Part shown: piece after piece, positions 13,279 through 23,944 of the stretch
Numbering within the stretch: the stretch's first letter is position 1
How the letters are laid out: the number at the start of each line of letters is the position of its first letter
Source of the DNA: Riptortus pedestris
Taxonomy: Eukaryota > Arthropoda > Insecta > Hemiptera > Alydidae
Assembly: GCA_019009955.1 (NCBI GenBank)
Contig: CM032233.1
Coordinates: forward strand, 64,967,501 to 65,031,500
Reading direction: 5' to 3'
DNA length: 64,000 nucleotides
Made by a program: the position numbers and the translations under genes
The notes under the pieces: generated by a model
Told to the model about the DNA's origin: nothing
The model's database searches: none
What the model saw: only the letters and a program-made list of their open reading frames with translations

Positions 13279-14001
13279 TGTTAACGCACTAGTGGTCGCA
13301 ATTTACGTTTGATCCTTACCAAACTCCATATTTAATCGTTTTATGTAAAAAGGAAGATCAAGTTCGTTAAGGGCTGAATCGGACCAGTGGGAAAGGGAGT
13401 TTAAGGGGGAATTTTGAAAATTTGAAATATCTCTGTTACCATATTAAATAATCTATAAATATTGTTCTATACATATTTTATGTATTATGAATATTAACCG
13501 CGATATTTGGGTTTTGCCTTCAGCAAACACCCTCTTGTACTCATGTTAAACCATCAATACTCGGTTATGTAATAAACCACATTATTCGAAGCGTAAATAC
13601 AAAATTTTGTATTCAAGAGACATTTATTATATGAGATACACGCAAATATGTACTGGTGCCCCCCCTTCTTAAGTTTTTGGACTACTTAAATTTGATTGAT
13701 TCTTATAAAAATTATTCTGATTCATTATAAATTACAGTACTAGTTATAGTAAATAGTTTCCAATCAAATTAATACGTTATATTAAGATATATTAAAGTAA
13801 TTGTTTTTCTTTCCGGTAAGAAGTTGGCAGAACTGTTTGTTTACGTTTCAGATGCTTTCCGTCGGGAGGTTTCTTATTATCGTTTGTATTCGCTTAATAT
13901 TCACGGTGGTGTATTATTACCGGTATGTAGATTTATCTATTGTGAAAATTCACACAGGAAATCTGCTTAGTTTACGTAACCCCTGCGTGACGGACTTTTC
14001 T
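13026..14001 (+). mobile_element. HX element, long subfamily, 5' palindrome deleted
   Basis: Begins TTAGCAGCTATTGAGGTCG, so AGCAG joins directly to the block after the palindrome. Two TA tracts (13148-13194 and 13223-13275) flank a short unique insert. The core, 3' region and terminal sequence GGAAATCTGCTTAG ... CCCTGCGTGACGGACTTTTC are present to about 14000. Confidence 0.9.
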
Positions 14002-14760
14002 TTTAGACGCTACACTCCTAATTAGCCATTGAATTATAGCAAAATGGGAAGTCAACTGAAGGCATATTAATAGCGATACATAAAATTCCTCATAGCTGGA
14101 AAGGCTACTAGTCTGTATAATGCTATTAAGTAGTCATTTTATTCTAATATGCGCCCAAACCTAACGGTTTTTTCCCTATTTGTCCGAGAGAATCGTGTCA
14201 ATGCTGAAAGGAACGTTTGCCACAGGTTAAATGAAATGATGCAAACAGAGTTAAAGCAAACTTTTAAATGCGAGGTCATGGGACAAGAGAAGCCTTTGAT
14301 GTTGAAAACAATGGCTTTTATGCGCCCACTTTTAATGAGCATGGGCCGTTTGGCGGCTGGAGAGTGGCTTAGAAGAACGCCCCTCGAAAAGATTGCTGGG
14401 AACAGTAACTCCTCTAACCAGTCCCTTTCTCTCGGACAAAACAGAAAGTAATTTCCCTATTGTTACACACTTGTAAGAGAAGCTGCGTTAACACACACAT
14501 CCTATACAAGAACAGATCACTTTCTTGGATGCCCAGTGCTTATTGGACTGGAATTCTTAATTTACTCCAATTCTTCGTGTAGTAGTTCTGCTAGAAATTT
14601 AAATACATATATGGACTGTTATAGTAGGTAATAGTTTTCATTCCGGCAATAATTCTGAAAAATGAGTGTCACTAAACGCATAATAGATAAATGAATTCAT
14701 AATGCGTATTTATAAATTATAATTAAACATCTATTGCTTTTTCAGTATAGAAATAATAAA
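14002..14760. other. Spacer with an unsupported 100-codon frame
   Basis: A plus-strand open frame at 14149-14451 (100 codons) overlaps a minus-strand frame at 14139-14342. The plus-frame peptide is rich in Met, Leu, Arg and Asn and matches no domain I know. There is no promoter, splice or homology support, so I do not call a gene. Confidence 0.35.
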
Positions 14761-14762
14761 GA

Positions 14763-14935
14763 TAGTCTTCAAATTTGATGGCAAGGGTCTCCATTAAAAA
14801 CGATTTTTAATCGATCTTATTTTTTTCGATGCAATCTTTATTTAACCTGCCCTACATGTTTCGTGGCTTATTTGCCAATCTTCAGGGGCTACCCCTTTTT
14901 AACAAATATAAAAAAAATATTAATAACATTAATTT
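14763..14935 (-). mobile_element. Penelope-like foldback arm with hammerhead motif
   Basis: On the minus strand it reads from AGGGGTAGCCCCTGAAGATT through AAACATGTAGGGC to GAGACCCTTGCCATCAAATT. It is the same family as the arms at 3577-4004 and 46540-46735, but a single arm here. A GT/GA microsatellite follows at once. Confidence 0.6.
14849..14889 (-). ncRNA. Hammerhead-like ribozyme motif, best preserved in window
   Basis: On the minus strand: GCCC, CUGAAGA, UUGGC-AAAUAA-GCCAC, GAAAC, AU, GUA, GGGC. Helix I is GCCC with GGGC (4 bp). Helix II is UGGC with GCCA plus a U-C mismatch next to the core. CUGANGA and GAAA are the invariant core, and GUA is an allowed GUH cleavage triplet. This is the compact type I layout known from Penelope-like elements. 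The mismatch at the base of helix II argues for weak or lost activity. Confidence 0.55.
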
Positions 14936-14937
14936 AA

Positions 14938-15148
<211 letters not shown>

Positions 15149-15194
15149 GTTAACTGAGTAAGCAATTTTTGATTGAACGATATTAAAACCTCTC

Positions 15195-15365
15195 CTGTAA
15201 AATAAAGTTGTTAATGGACATAATTGGGGTTAGGAAGAGCCCGGGTTTAAAAGAAGGAAAAACAACAGTATAACAGCAAATATCTTCGTTATTAAGTGTA
15301 GGATCGAAAAATCTTGTTAATAAAGTAATGACCCGTAATTGTTGTTCTATACGCTTTTCTGAAAC
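15195..15365 (+). mobile_element. Very decayed HX core (tentative)
   Basis: GTTGTTAATGGACATAATTGG, then TATCTTCGTTATTAAGTG, GGATCGAAAAATC and TTGTTCTATACGC follow the HX core order with many changes. Confidence 0.4.
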
Positions 15366-16439
15366 CGGAATATAAACGGAATAACACCTAATTTTACTAT
15401 TTTCACTAGGAGTTGTTATACCTCTAAAAATCTCACTTCTAGCATAAATTACATGTTTTATTCCATTTGAGGGAAAAATAGAGAATACAATTTTAATAAA
15501 ATATTTGTCATTTCAAAATACTGGGATTTGCTAAGTTTAATGTTTCAAAGTGACATACATTTTATCATATATACCAAATAAAATTTAATTTACGGGCACT
15601 ACTCATGAGCAAGCCTATCACATTACCATGTACGAACCATGCCCAACCGTGCTTGTATTTAAAACATTTTATTCATTTATTGCGTACTAGACCGATCATT
15701 ATAAATTATCATTTTTTTTAGAAGCAGTACGTGCAATTAGATCTTATTTCTATCATCGGTATTGGTTGAACACAAATTTTGATAACATTTGAATAAGAAT
15801 AACATGATTTCTCGTTTCAAATGGTCATTAAGAAGCGTCAATCATAATGCTATTTGAAGGGTCATCCTAACGAGTATCCCATTACCCTTCTAACGGTATG
15901 GCCCTTAGATATTTCAAAAGGTATTTTAGTTACCAGAGATACCAGACAAAAAAGAAGGAGTAATTCTCGTTATCCATCGGAATTTTCATAATGATTTTTG
16001 AAGAATCTTTCTTCACTACCACTTTACTTTTTTAATATTTCGATTTGTGCAAACTAATTGTGTACACTACTCAAAACGTAATTAACTTTTTGTGAGGTGG
16101 TGAAATAGAGGGAATACTGTAATTAAATCAGGGCTCAAAAGTTTAACTAATTTTCGTTTTTAATGGCACTTATATGTTGAGAATGTCTTTGAAATATAAA
16201 AATAATAAGAATGCTGTAACCCTCAGTTTTTCTCAATTAGTGCTCTTCTGAAATGAACAATTGTGAAGTATGACGTTTTTTAACTACTATGGATTTATAA
16301 TTCATATTAAAGATATGAATATACCATATAATGTACAAAGTATCAACTGGTTTTCCATTACGGTTGTAATATGCTTGGGGTAAATGAATCAGTAGTTATG
16401 GTCATGAGGCCAGCATACAGTCTGATACGGAAGGCCGAA

Positions 16440-16590
16440 CACTGAAAAAAACGAATACTCCGTTAATAATCAACATAGTGAAAATATGTACATTTATAGA
16501 ACATTACATTTGCAATAAAAGTAGTTCTAAAGGATATTTCGATCCGAGGCATAATAACGGAGATATTAAGATTTTTAGTTATCGAGGTTA
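16440..16590 (-). mobile_element. HX core fragment
   Basis: CTCCGTTAATAATCAACATAG, ACATTTGCAATAAAAGTAG, TTTCGATCCGAGGC and ATAACGGAGATATT match the HX core in order on the minus strand. Neither terminus is present. Confidence 0.65.
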
Positions 16591-17780
16591 AGAATTGGCC
16601 ATTCACGCCTGCCTCACACTTACTAACTTACTGAAGAAGACCTACTGACAACACTGTAACTATAGACTTACTATAAAGCATATACTAACTGACTGCTATC
16701 TAAGGACTCACCTTGACCTAGCTTACACTTTGGCTGACTTACTACATGACCGTAGCCAGTAAAACCGTATTACACTACTTGATACATAACAACATTTTAA
16801 AAAAAAAATATAATGTAAGACAATACTGAAAAGTTTTACAGAAATGAGCACACTTGCGTAAATATGATATACTAATGATAAACATTTAACTGATACTACA
16901 ATGGCCCCAGTTGCGAAATGCGATTACTGTAAGAATAAGAATTACTCTGCAAAATGTAGAATATTTAACAAGACTCTGTGTGAATGTACACATTGCTTAA
17001 ATTGTAAGTTTGCATAAATAGCAAACTTTTGATTCTATATTACTTGGATATATAGAATAGTATCTAATTCTGAAATAAATGTGCACATAGGACAACTATG
17101 CATGTATGTAGCCAATCACATCAAATTTGATATGAAGGTGTGAAAGGACATAGTGGAGAAGTACTTTAACTCAGAAATGTCACAAGGGAAACCATTAAGG
17201 AAAGACATCAGAAGGGGCTATACGTCGTGGGGTTGAAGCTTAGTACATACTGCCCTGGAGAGACATAAAGCTGGCCGTGCTTTTGGGCATTTCAGGCTTG
17301 TCCAACTACTCCTAAAAAGGCCGACTCAAAGGCATGACTTTGACCTAGGCTCCTAGGGCGGCGGAAAAAGAGAGCTTTACAATCTTTTAACCCGGCGAGG
17401 CTCAGCGTCCGGTTTAGTTTGAGACGGCCTCCACTTGTTGACGTTCCACAGGCGACGGATCGTAAAGAGGGCTGCCCTTCTCGGCCAACATATTAGATGG
17501 CCCCAACGAACAGTCGAGTAAGCAGTAGAGGAGGAATAAAATATCCCGCAGGATATTTGATTTATTTCTGCAATTCTGTCCCATCTCAGATGCTTTGTAG
17601 GCGATCCTTGGGTTTTTCCAGCAGTGAAAAGGGATTTGACAGGGGATTCACAGATAATTTAACAATCGTTATTCAGTTACTTGTAGTATCGTTAAATATT
17701 GTAAATTTAATTATAATTAATTTTTAATTAGCGAAACTGAACCGTGGTAGTTTGGAAAAAGCGTGATAGACAACAAACTA

Positions 17781-18357
17781 TAGGGTATGGGAAAAAGTTT
17801 TAATTTTTTTTATGGCGAAAAAAAAAACAAATTGGAATAGAGAAATAAAAAAGTACTTTATTCAAAATAATTTCCATTTGAAGCGACAACCTGGGCCCAT
17901 CTTTCAGGCAGTAAACGGATTCCTCGAGCGAAGAATTCTATATCTTTCGACGCAATCCAGTCATCGACCCATTTTTTAACATCCTCGTATTTGGTAAAGC
18001 GCTGCCTAGTAAGTGGTGACTGCATAGACCAGAACAAATGATAATCTGAAGGGGCAATGTCTGGTGAATACGGCGGGTGGGGTAGGACCTCCCCAGTTGA
18101 CCTGTTCTAGGTATGTCCGGACGGGATGACCAACATGGGGCCTAGCATTGTCGTGCTGCAAAATCACGTGGTCGATGACTGGATTGCGTAGAAAGATATA
18201 GAATTCTTCGCTCGAGGAATCCGTTTACTGCCTGAAAGATGGGCCCAGGTTGTCGCTATAAATGGAAATTATTTTGAATAAAGTACTTTTTTATTTCTCT
18301 ATTCCAATTAGTTTTTTTTTCACCATAAAAAAAATTAAAACTTATTCCCATACCCTA
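17781..18357 (-). mobile_element. Palindromic mariner-like element, 577 bp
   Basis: Flanked by TA on both sides (17779-17780 and 18358-18359), the mariner target duplication. The ends are inverted copies of about 187 bp (17781-17967 and 18171-18357) with about six differences. They are far longer than normal mariner terminal repeats, because each arm also includes the C-terminal transposase coding end. The 200-bp loop carries more transposase sequence on the minus strand. The element therefore has the same transposon end at both sides (see findings). Confidence 0.92.
17858..18170 (-). pseudogene. Mariner transposase, C-terminal fragment with frameshift
   Basis: On the minus strand the peptide runs from HDNARPH (plus coordinates 18135-18155) through one frameshift (about 18095-18110) to PHPPYSPDIAPSDYHLFWSM, then WVDDWIAS and VASNGNYFE before TAA at 17858. 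The HDN and PSD aspartates are the second and third catalytic residues of the D,D34D mariner triad, and the 34-residue spacing holds once the frameshift is allowed for. The N-terminal DNA-binding half and first catalytic Asp are absent. The right arm of the palindrome repeats the last 60 or so codons in reverse orientation. It cannot be active. Confidence 0.88.
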
Positions 18358-18381
18358 TAATTATAAGTTTGTAAATAAAGG

Positions 18382-19130
18382 GGGTCTCTTTTACATTAGC
18401 CCCGCATTTCAAATTAGCCATAGTAGCATAAAGTGAATGTAAATAAAAATAAACAAACAAAAACAAATTAGGTTATAATCAGATGATTTTAGAAACACTT
18501 CTGAGATATTATTTTAATAACTGTTACAATTTACTCTACACATTTCAGTGATATTTGGAGGTGTGTGCCGAGAAAGCAGAGAGTGCTTTCTATATGCCGT
18601 CCCTAACAGAAGCAAGGAAACAATGAAAGAGTGCATTATCCATTCTATTAGGCGTGGAACAACAATATACTCTGACTGCTGGAGGTCATATCGCCGCCTA
18701 AAAAAAGTACCAGGAATGAAATATAAACATTTTACTGTTAACCACTCTAAAAATTTCATTGATATGTAAACTGGGGCACATACACAACGTGTGGAATCAT
18801 TGTGGTCCTCACTAAAACGTAGAAATAAACGTGAATGTGGAACTAGGAGAACAATGGTAGACTCCTACATATGTGAGTTCGTTTGGTGAAGAAGGCATCA
18901 AAACGAAGACTTACTTATTTAATGCAATATTATCAAGTATGAAGGTTTATTGGCCACCGAAATAATGTTATTTTTGTTAATTTTATACTTGTGATAAATG
19001 TGGTCCAGTTTCTTTTAAAACTTTCTTTTATCAATGTTTATAATAGTTTATAGAGTTTTATCACTGGTATTTCTAAATTCATGTGATTATAGCCTAATTT
19101 GAAATACGGGGCTAATGCAAAAAAAGACCC
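18382..19130 (+). mobile_element. Merlin-superfamily DNA transposon, 749 bp, with target duplication
   Basis: Terminal inverted repeats of about 36 bp: the left (18382-18417) begins GGGTCTCTTTTACATTAGCC; the reverse complement of the right (19094-19130) begins GGGTCTTTTTTTGCATTAGC. Flanks AATAAAGG (18374-18381) and AATACAGG (19131-19138) are an 8-bp target duplication with one change. It encodes part of an ISXO2-like transposase. Just inside the left repeat, CCATAGTAGCATAAAGTG resembles the SINE-1 3' end (compare 20855), perhaps a coincidental or captured segment. It starts only 22 bp after the mariner element. Confidence 0.9.
18549..18922 (+). pseudogene. ISXO2-like (Merlin) transposase, C-terminal half, two internal stops
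   Basis: It follows an acceptor-like CACATTTCAG at 18539-18548, so this may be a final exon. The frame reads IFGGVCRESRECFLYAVPNR, then GTTIYSDCWRSYRRL, where IYSDCW is the second catalytic Asp region, a TAA at 18767, then [16 protein letters not shown] carrying the third acidic residue, [16 protein letters not shown], a TGA at 18887 and a last TAA at 18920. All parts are in one frame, so decay is by point changes, not indels. The first catalytic residue and the N-terminal half are missing. The two stops make it a pseudogene. Its host element has good terminal repeats. Confidence 0.9.
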
Positions 19131-19245
19131 AATACAGGGGAATTTAATAGACAATCTTTGTACTGCATCAAGTGAAAGGAACTTTTATTCAAAAGTTTGA
19201 AAGACAGAATATTTTCTATGATTACGAATTATATGGTTCATTACT

Positions 19246-19480
19246 TTATACAATAAAACACTGCATGCACAGGAGACGGGAAATATAAAAATGTTGAGGA
19301 GTGTGAAGCCTTACATAACAAATAATTGTATTATTAAGAAATCCACAGCAACGATGGGTATAAACCCTAGGCACTAGGACGGATATGTCAAAATATAGTG
19401 AAAAGTAAAGCCTTGCCAAAAAAATACCATCATCATTCAGCCTCAAATGAATTCCCGGCCGAAGTAGGGTAACTTAGCTA

Positions 19481-19481
<1 letters not shown>
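19246..19481 (+). mobile_element. Helitron 3' end, family 1
   Basis: Ends CCCGGCCGAAGTAGGGTAAC then TTAGCTAG, followed by T: a Helitron-type CTAG terminus after a GC-rich hairpin region (decayed here). It is about 75-80% similar by eye to 42530-42752, including AGTAAAGCCTTGCCAAAAAA. The 5' end was not found. A (TA)n tract follows directly. Confidence 0.8.

Positions 19482-19527
<46 letters not shown>
19482..19527. repeat. (TA)n microsatellite between Helitron end and HX 5' block
   Basis: About 46 bp of TA. The HX 5' block on its right suggests this is the HX TA tract into which the Helitron inserted. Confidence 0.95.
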
Positions 19528-19530
<3 letters not shown>

Positions 19531-19550
19531 AATACAGAGAGACAGAGTTA

Positions 19551-19676
19551 ATTTTGAACGGACCTCATTTTCGTCAACCTATGAGGTGGACATTGAAGGA
19601 AATGTTTCAAAAGTCGCGTCATGAGTATAATCCCAAGGTATAATTCCTTTAAGGGAAATCTGCTGAAATTGGTATT
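19551..19676 (-). mobile_element. HX 5' block fragment
   Basis: TTTTGAACGGACCTCATTTT through GCGTCATGAGTATAATCC to CCTTTAAGGGAAATCTGCTG. The core that should lie left of the TA tract is replaced by the Helitron end. Confidence 0.85.
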
Positions 19677-19837
19677 TCTTTAGCCGAATTCGTGTGGAAA
19701 TTCAAATTCTAGAAGTATTTTTTATAAAAAATTGTCTTACCCAAAATCAGTTCTTCCAAATAAATCATTAATTGCCGTTAAAGGGGACTAAAATGAAGAT
19801 GAAGTATTTATATATAAAATTATCAGGCGTAAATTAG

Positions 19838-19942
19838 CATCATCTCCTATGTAGAATTGATATACATTTGGAGAATTTTTCGAAATTGGCGTCTTGTGTA
19901 TAACTTCTATGTATGATTTTCCTTATAGAAAATCTATCTGAG
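19838..19942 (-). mobile_element. Second, more decayed HX 5' block fragment
   Basis: CATCATCTCCTATGTAGAATT, CATTTGGAGAATTTTTCGAA and TTCCTTATAGAAAATCTATC follow the HX 5' block order. It lies in the same orientation as the fragment 160 bp upstream. Confidence 0.7.
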
Positions 19943-21652
19943 AAAAACAATGTCTTCAGTTGGACGTGGGAAATTAGTACCTGATCTACAGCTGACATTC
20001 TGCCAGAGGCTCAACAAGATGATCTTAAGAATGTATCTGAAATGGAAAATCGATTGGGTTTACTTAGCTGTAAAGCTGCTAGGACTAGGGAAACATTTTG
20101 AAGAGAAAACAGGGAGGGAAATGAAAATTCAGCCTAACTGTCTGTATGCGGTGCTTGAAGGACCTCCGGCAGGAGTGTTTTCTCCCTCCGTTCCCTGATT
20201 CAAACGACCGTCCTCCCATAAATTCTATTCACAATAGCCCTTGTGGCCTTCTGCTGTCTTAAACAACGCTTATCTCACCTCAACAATCTGAATAACAGGA
20301 AGAAATAGCAACGTAATAAAACCCTTATGTTTTGGGTTCCGAATCAAATAAACATTATTTTGGAAACTATTAATCACATTAAAGCCTCTGCTGAGGGTAT
20401 ACCAGCACTTCACTGACTGATGGTCCATTGTCTCCTAGAAGTACCCATTATTTTCTAACGCGTGTCTTCAGTTGAATCTAGGAAAACGAGATAGCATCAT
20501 TTTGTAGTCGCTACTACACATTTCCTGTTTGAACTTCTTTTTACAGGAGCTTCTGAGGAAACAAAAACATATATCGAGGATGGGGTTTAGGAAACGTTTA
20601 GTGAATCACCTCGATACTTCAGTACTCTAGTCGAGTGCTTTTTAGAAATACCGACACAAAAATCTGTAAATTCAAGAATGGTGCGTGTGTCTGCATAGAT
20701 AGACTGAAGTTGAAAATTACCTGCCGCTCCCCTTTATTTATTCCTTCGTGACCTCTTGAATAAGATCAAAGACTATAATTGTTCGTTAACACTAAACGAA
20801 GGCCCACCTTGGCTAGAAAAGGGTGGTAATCTGTAGATAACCCGTCTCGATTAGCCATTGTAGCATAAGGTGGACGTAAATCAAACCAAACAAAAAACCA
20901 ACACTAAACATTCTTAACAAAAATACAGTATACCACTTGTCAAGGAAGTAACTTGGTGGAAGTGGAAAGTGGTTTCGTTGGTGGTATGGCTATTTGGAGT
21001 AAAAAAGTGAAACTGGAAATAACAGTGTATATCATATGAATTAATAAATTATTTTAACAATGGCTTCGTTGCCAAATTTAAAATATAGTCTTATCTTTTA
21101 TTTCATTTATAATTAATTTCTTTCGGAAAAAAAAAATAGTTAAATACAAAATTAATGAACTGGAAGAGAACTGGAAGTACCATTAAAGATGAAGGGAAGA
21201 TATTTGCCGCATGAAAGTGTTCTTAATTTTGTAACACGATTCTTCAAAATTAACTAAAGCTGTCAATATTCTTAAATCGAGAACTTTTACTTATGACTAG
21301 GTGTTAGTTAGCCTTACCGTTCTGAAGTACTGAAAATTATTACTAAATGCACATTAAACCCACTTTCCTGAGAATCGAGGACCCGGTTCACATTCATAAG
21401 CTGCATTAAAAATAACTTTTAGAAAAACCGCATAAAAGAAATTAGATTTCCAATTGAATGGATGACTCAGTTGTTATATTCATAAAACTGGAAAACACTT
21501 GTCTTTAATGATATCACGAATTCCTTTCAAATATAGTCCTTCACCACACTCGATTGTTCATTCTCGTTGATATATTTCCTCTCGTATAATCACCATGTCT
21601 AACTCAAGAACTAAATTAGTAGACTAGTCAGAAAAGGGTTTGGATGATTTTT
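19943..21652. other. Spacer with one SINE-1 tail
   Basis: Apart from the SINE-1 3' part at 20784-20885, nothing recurs. The open frame at 19950-20198 lacks any recognisable domain. Confidence 0.4.
20784..20885 (+). mobile_element. SINE-1, 3' part only
   Basis: GGCCCACCTTGGCTAGAAAA, GTGGTAATCTGTAGATAACC and ATTAGCCATTGTAGCATAAG then GTGGACGTAAAT match the SINE-1 body after the tRNA-like head. The head is absent. Confidence 0.75.
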
Positions 21653-21771
21653 AGCAGATTTCCCTTAAGGGAATTAGCTATTGAGGTTGTACTCATGACG
21701 CGATTTTCGTATAATTTCTTCAAATGTCTATCGATCCCAAGTAGTAAATGACCAAAATGAGGCCGTTCAAA

Positions 21772-21812
<41 letters not shown>

Positions 21813-22345
21813 CTATATATTCGGTCTGTTACCGCTCTAGCGGTCGCAATTTATGTTTTATCGTTACCTAACTCGATATATAAGGATTTTATGTAAAATG
21901 AAAGATCAAGTTCGTTAATGGCTAAAATCGGAAATGGAAAATGCGGGGTTAAGTGGGAAGAACTTTCGAAAATTCGAAATATCTCATATATTATGCATCG
22001 GATTGAAATATTGTATATAACCAATTTTATTGCAAATGTATTATTCCATAAATGTTGTTATGCACCTATTTTCATTAGTTTGATTATTACCCGAGATATT
22101 TGCATTTTATAGTTTTCAACCTTCAGTAAACCCCCACTTCTACCCATGCCATATTAACAATAAACCTGTTATATTATGAAGCACATTATTTGAAACATAA
22201 ATACCAAATATTGTTTTCATGAGAACTTTACTATACGAGTTACATGCAAATATGTTTTACTTTTTGAGACAACTGCAACTACGTGGCACACGTGGGGAAA
22301 TCTGCTTAGTTTGTGCTGCCCCTGCGTGACGGAATTTTTTAGGTT
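21653..22345 (+). mobile_element. HX element with both ends, 3' region shortened
   Basis: Starts TTTTTAGCAGATTTCCCTTA and ends GGGGAAATCTGCTTAG then CCCTGCGTGACGGAATTTTT. The TA tract is at 21776-21809 and the core at about 21840-22120. Most of the 3' region between the core and the end motif is deleted (join near 22265). Confidence 0.93.
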
Positions 22346-22409
22346 GGTGAAGAAGACATCGTTAATCATGACATGAACCTTGAATGTCTACGAGAATGCA
22401 CCCACATAT

Positions 22410-22410
22410 A

Positions 22411-22474
<64 letters not shown>
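22410..22474. repeat. (TA)n microsatellite
   Basis: About 65 bp of TA, preceded by a short ATTATATGTATATA run and abutting a foldback on its right. Confidence 0.95.
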
Positions 22475-22475
<1 letters not shown>

Positions 22476-22476
<1 letters not shown>

Positions 22477-22707
22477 CACATTGTTATTAAACTAGAGTGT
22501 AACAGATAGTGTTTGTGTTTATTCTACTTACCTAGACTAAAGATACTTAAAAACTATTGTACATAACTGTTGCACTTCTCGTTACAATAAGAGTACTGAT
22601 TATAACCTACCTATTGAAAGGCAGTGACCCTGCTCAATGTAACAGACTTTGGTAGGTTATAATCAGTACTCCTAATGTCACCAGAAGTGCAACAGTAATG
22701 TACAATA
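22476..22707. mobile_element. Foldback element next to TA tract
   Basis: Arms 22555-22608 and 22654-22707 are inverted copies (TGTACATAACTGTTGCACTT against the complement of AAGTGCAACAGTAATGTACA). The sequence TGTTACACTCTAGTTTAATA (read in reverse) and the GTGACCCTGCTCAATGTAA spacer are shared with the loop of the foldback at 50951-51379, so the two are one family. It directly abuts an HX core. Confidence 0.7.
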
Positions 22708-23036
22708 TTCTATACATTTTTTCGATCCGACGTATAGAAACCGAGATATTTCGAATTTTTTAAATTCTCCCTCTCTAAACCCCTCCTCCACCTTGTCCGG
22801 TTTCAGCCGTTAACGAACTTGATCTTTCTTTTTACATAAAACTACTAAATATCGAGTTTGGTAACGATTAAACATTAATTGCGACCGCTAGAGCGGTAAC
22901 ATACAAATATATATACATACAGTTTTGAACGGACCTCATTTTCGTCATCTCCTTGGTAGGATCGATGGACATTTGAAGAAAATATTCGAGTAGTGCGACC
23001 TCAATAGCTGATTTCCCTTCAGGTAAATCTCCTAAA
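22708..23036 (-). mobile_element. HX element, core plus 5' block
   Basis: Begins inside the core (TTCTATACATTTTTTCGATC at about 22706) at the junction with the foldback. It has a minimal TA tract (22907-22914) and ends with CCCTTCAGGTAAATCTCCTA. No 3' half. Confidence 0.88.
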
Positions 23037-23596
23037 ATCGAAGAGTTTACTCGTGGAATATTCTCTGTATGAAATTTTGGCAAATCGGGTAGCTCCAATT
23101 CTCAGCAAAGAGGAGGAATATAATAAGAGAAAAAAAAGAGGTAATGTCGAGAAAAAAGGTGGAAAGTGTTTGGGCATCTCTGCCCTACTCCGGAGGCGGT
23201 GAGTGGGTTTCACTGGGTGCTGTTGATCGTTAGGACGGGCACCGTCAGGGATGGAGTGTGTGTGTATATGAGTTGGGGGGCTTCTATGCTCTGCCACATT
23301 TAGAGCCGGTGTCTGAAGAGAATGAGGGGGCGGTTCTCCTCCCAATGGAAGTGGGCTGGAGTGGTTATACCGCCGAGGTCTTCATATGCAGAACAGCTGG
23401 CTCCAGAGAGGCTCCAAGCTCTTCTTCACTTAACCAACACCCCCACAAAATTTCCTTTTAGATGAACATGTCTCACAACCACTCAACAAATAATTTCAGC
23501 AGATTTCTTATATATAAGCCCACAATGGTGGTTGCGGTCAAGACTCGATTTCTTAAACATTTCAACAGATCCTACTCAACCACACAGTCACACAAA

Positions 23597-23597
<1 letters not shown>
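23037..23597. other. GC-richer spacer, no gene called
   Basis: 23140-23430 is richer in G and C than its surroundings, with GGGGGG and TGTGTGTG runs. Overlapping open frames on both strands look like composition effects. No domain was seen. Confidence 0.35.

Positions 23598-23657
<60 letters not shown>
23598..23657. repeat. (TG)n-(TA)n microsatellite
   Basis: Short GTGTGTG followed by about 55 bp of TA. Confidence 0.95.
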
Positions 23658-23660
<3 letters not shown>

Positions 23661-23790
23661 CATATATGCATCCTTTCCTAAGAAGACCTGTTTCTTAAAT
23701 TGTTTGAAAAGTAGCTACACTGGGCCAAAAACAAAAAAGAATATTTCGAGAAATGTCGCTCTTCCCCCTCTCACTCCCTCTCTCACTCTG

Positions 23791-23940
<150 letters not shown>

Positions 23941-23944
23941 GCTC

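Larger units (their letters stand above)
15149..17778. other. Spacer with two HX remnants and a GC-richer patch
   Basis: Weak HX remnants at 15195-15365 and 16440-16590 are listed separately. 16620-16760 is rich in loose ACTTACT/ACTGAC words without a clean period. 17230-17500 is clearly GC-richer than its surroundings (for example CCTAGGGCGGCGGAAAAAG) with no intact frame; it may be a decayed coding fragment of unknown type. Confidence 0.4.

Noticed and set aside
14149..14451. 100-codon frame starting MRPNLTVFSLF
   Set aside because: No recognised domain, an overlapping frame on the other strand, and no supporting gene signals. Length alone is not enough in a 64-kb window.
17781..17947. Ordinary mariner terminal inverted repeats
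   Set aside because: The inverted arms contain transposase coding sequence and are about 187 bp, so they are an inverted duplication of one end and not standard terminal repeats.
23019..23345. 108-codon minus-strand frame rich in Pro and Ser
   Set aside because: It overlaps an HX 5' block and a plus-strand frame, with a composition-driven sequence and no domain.
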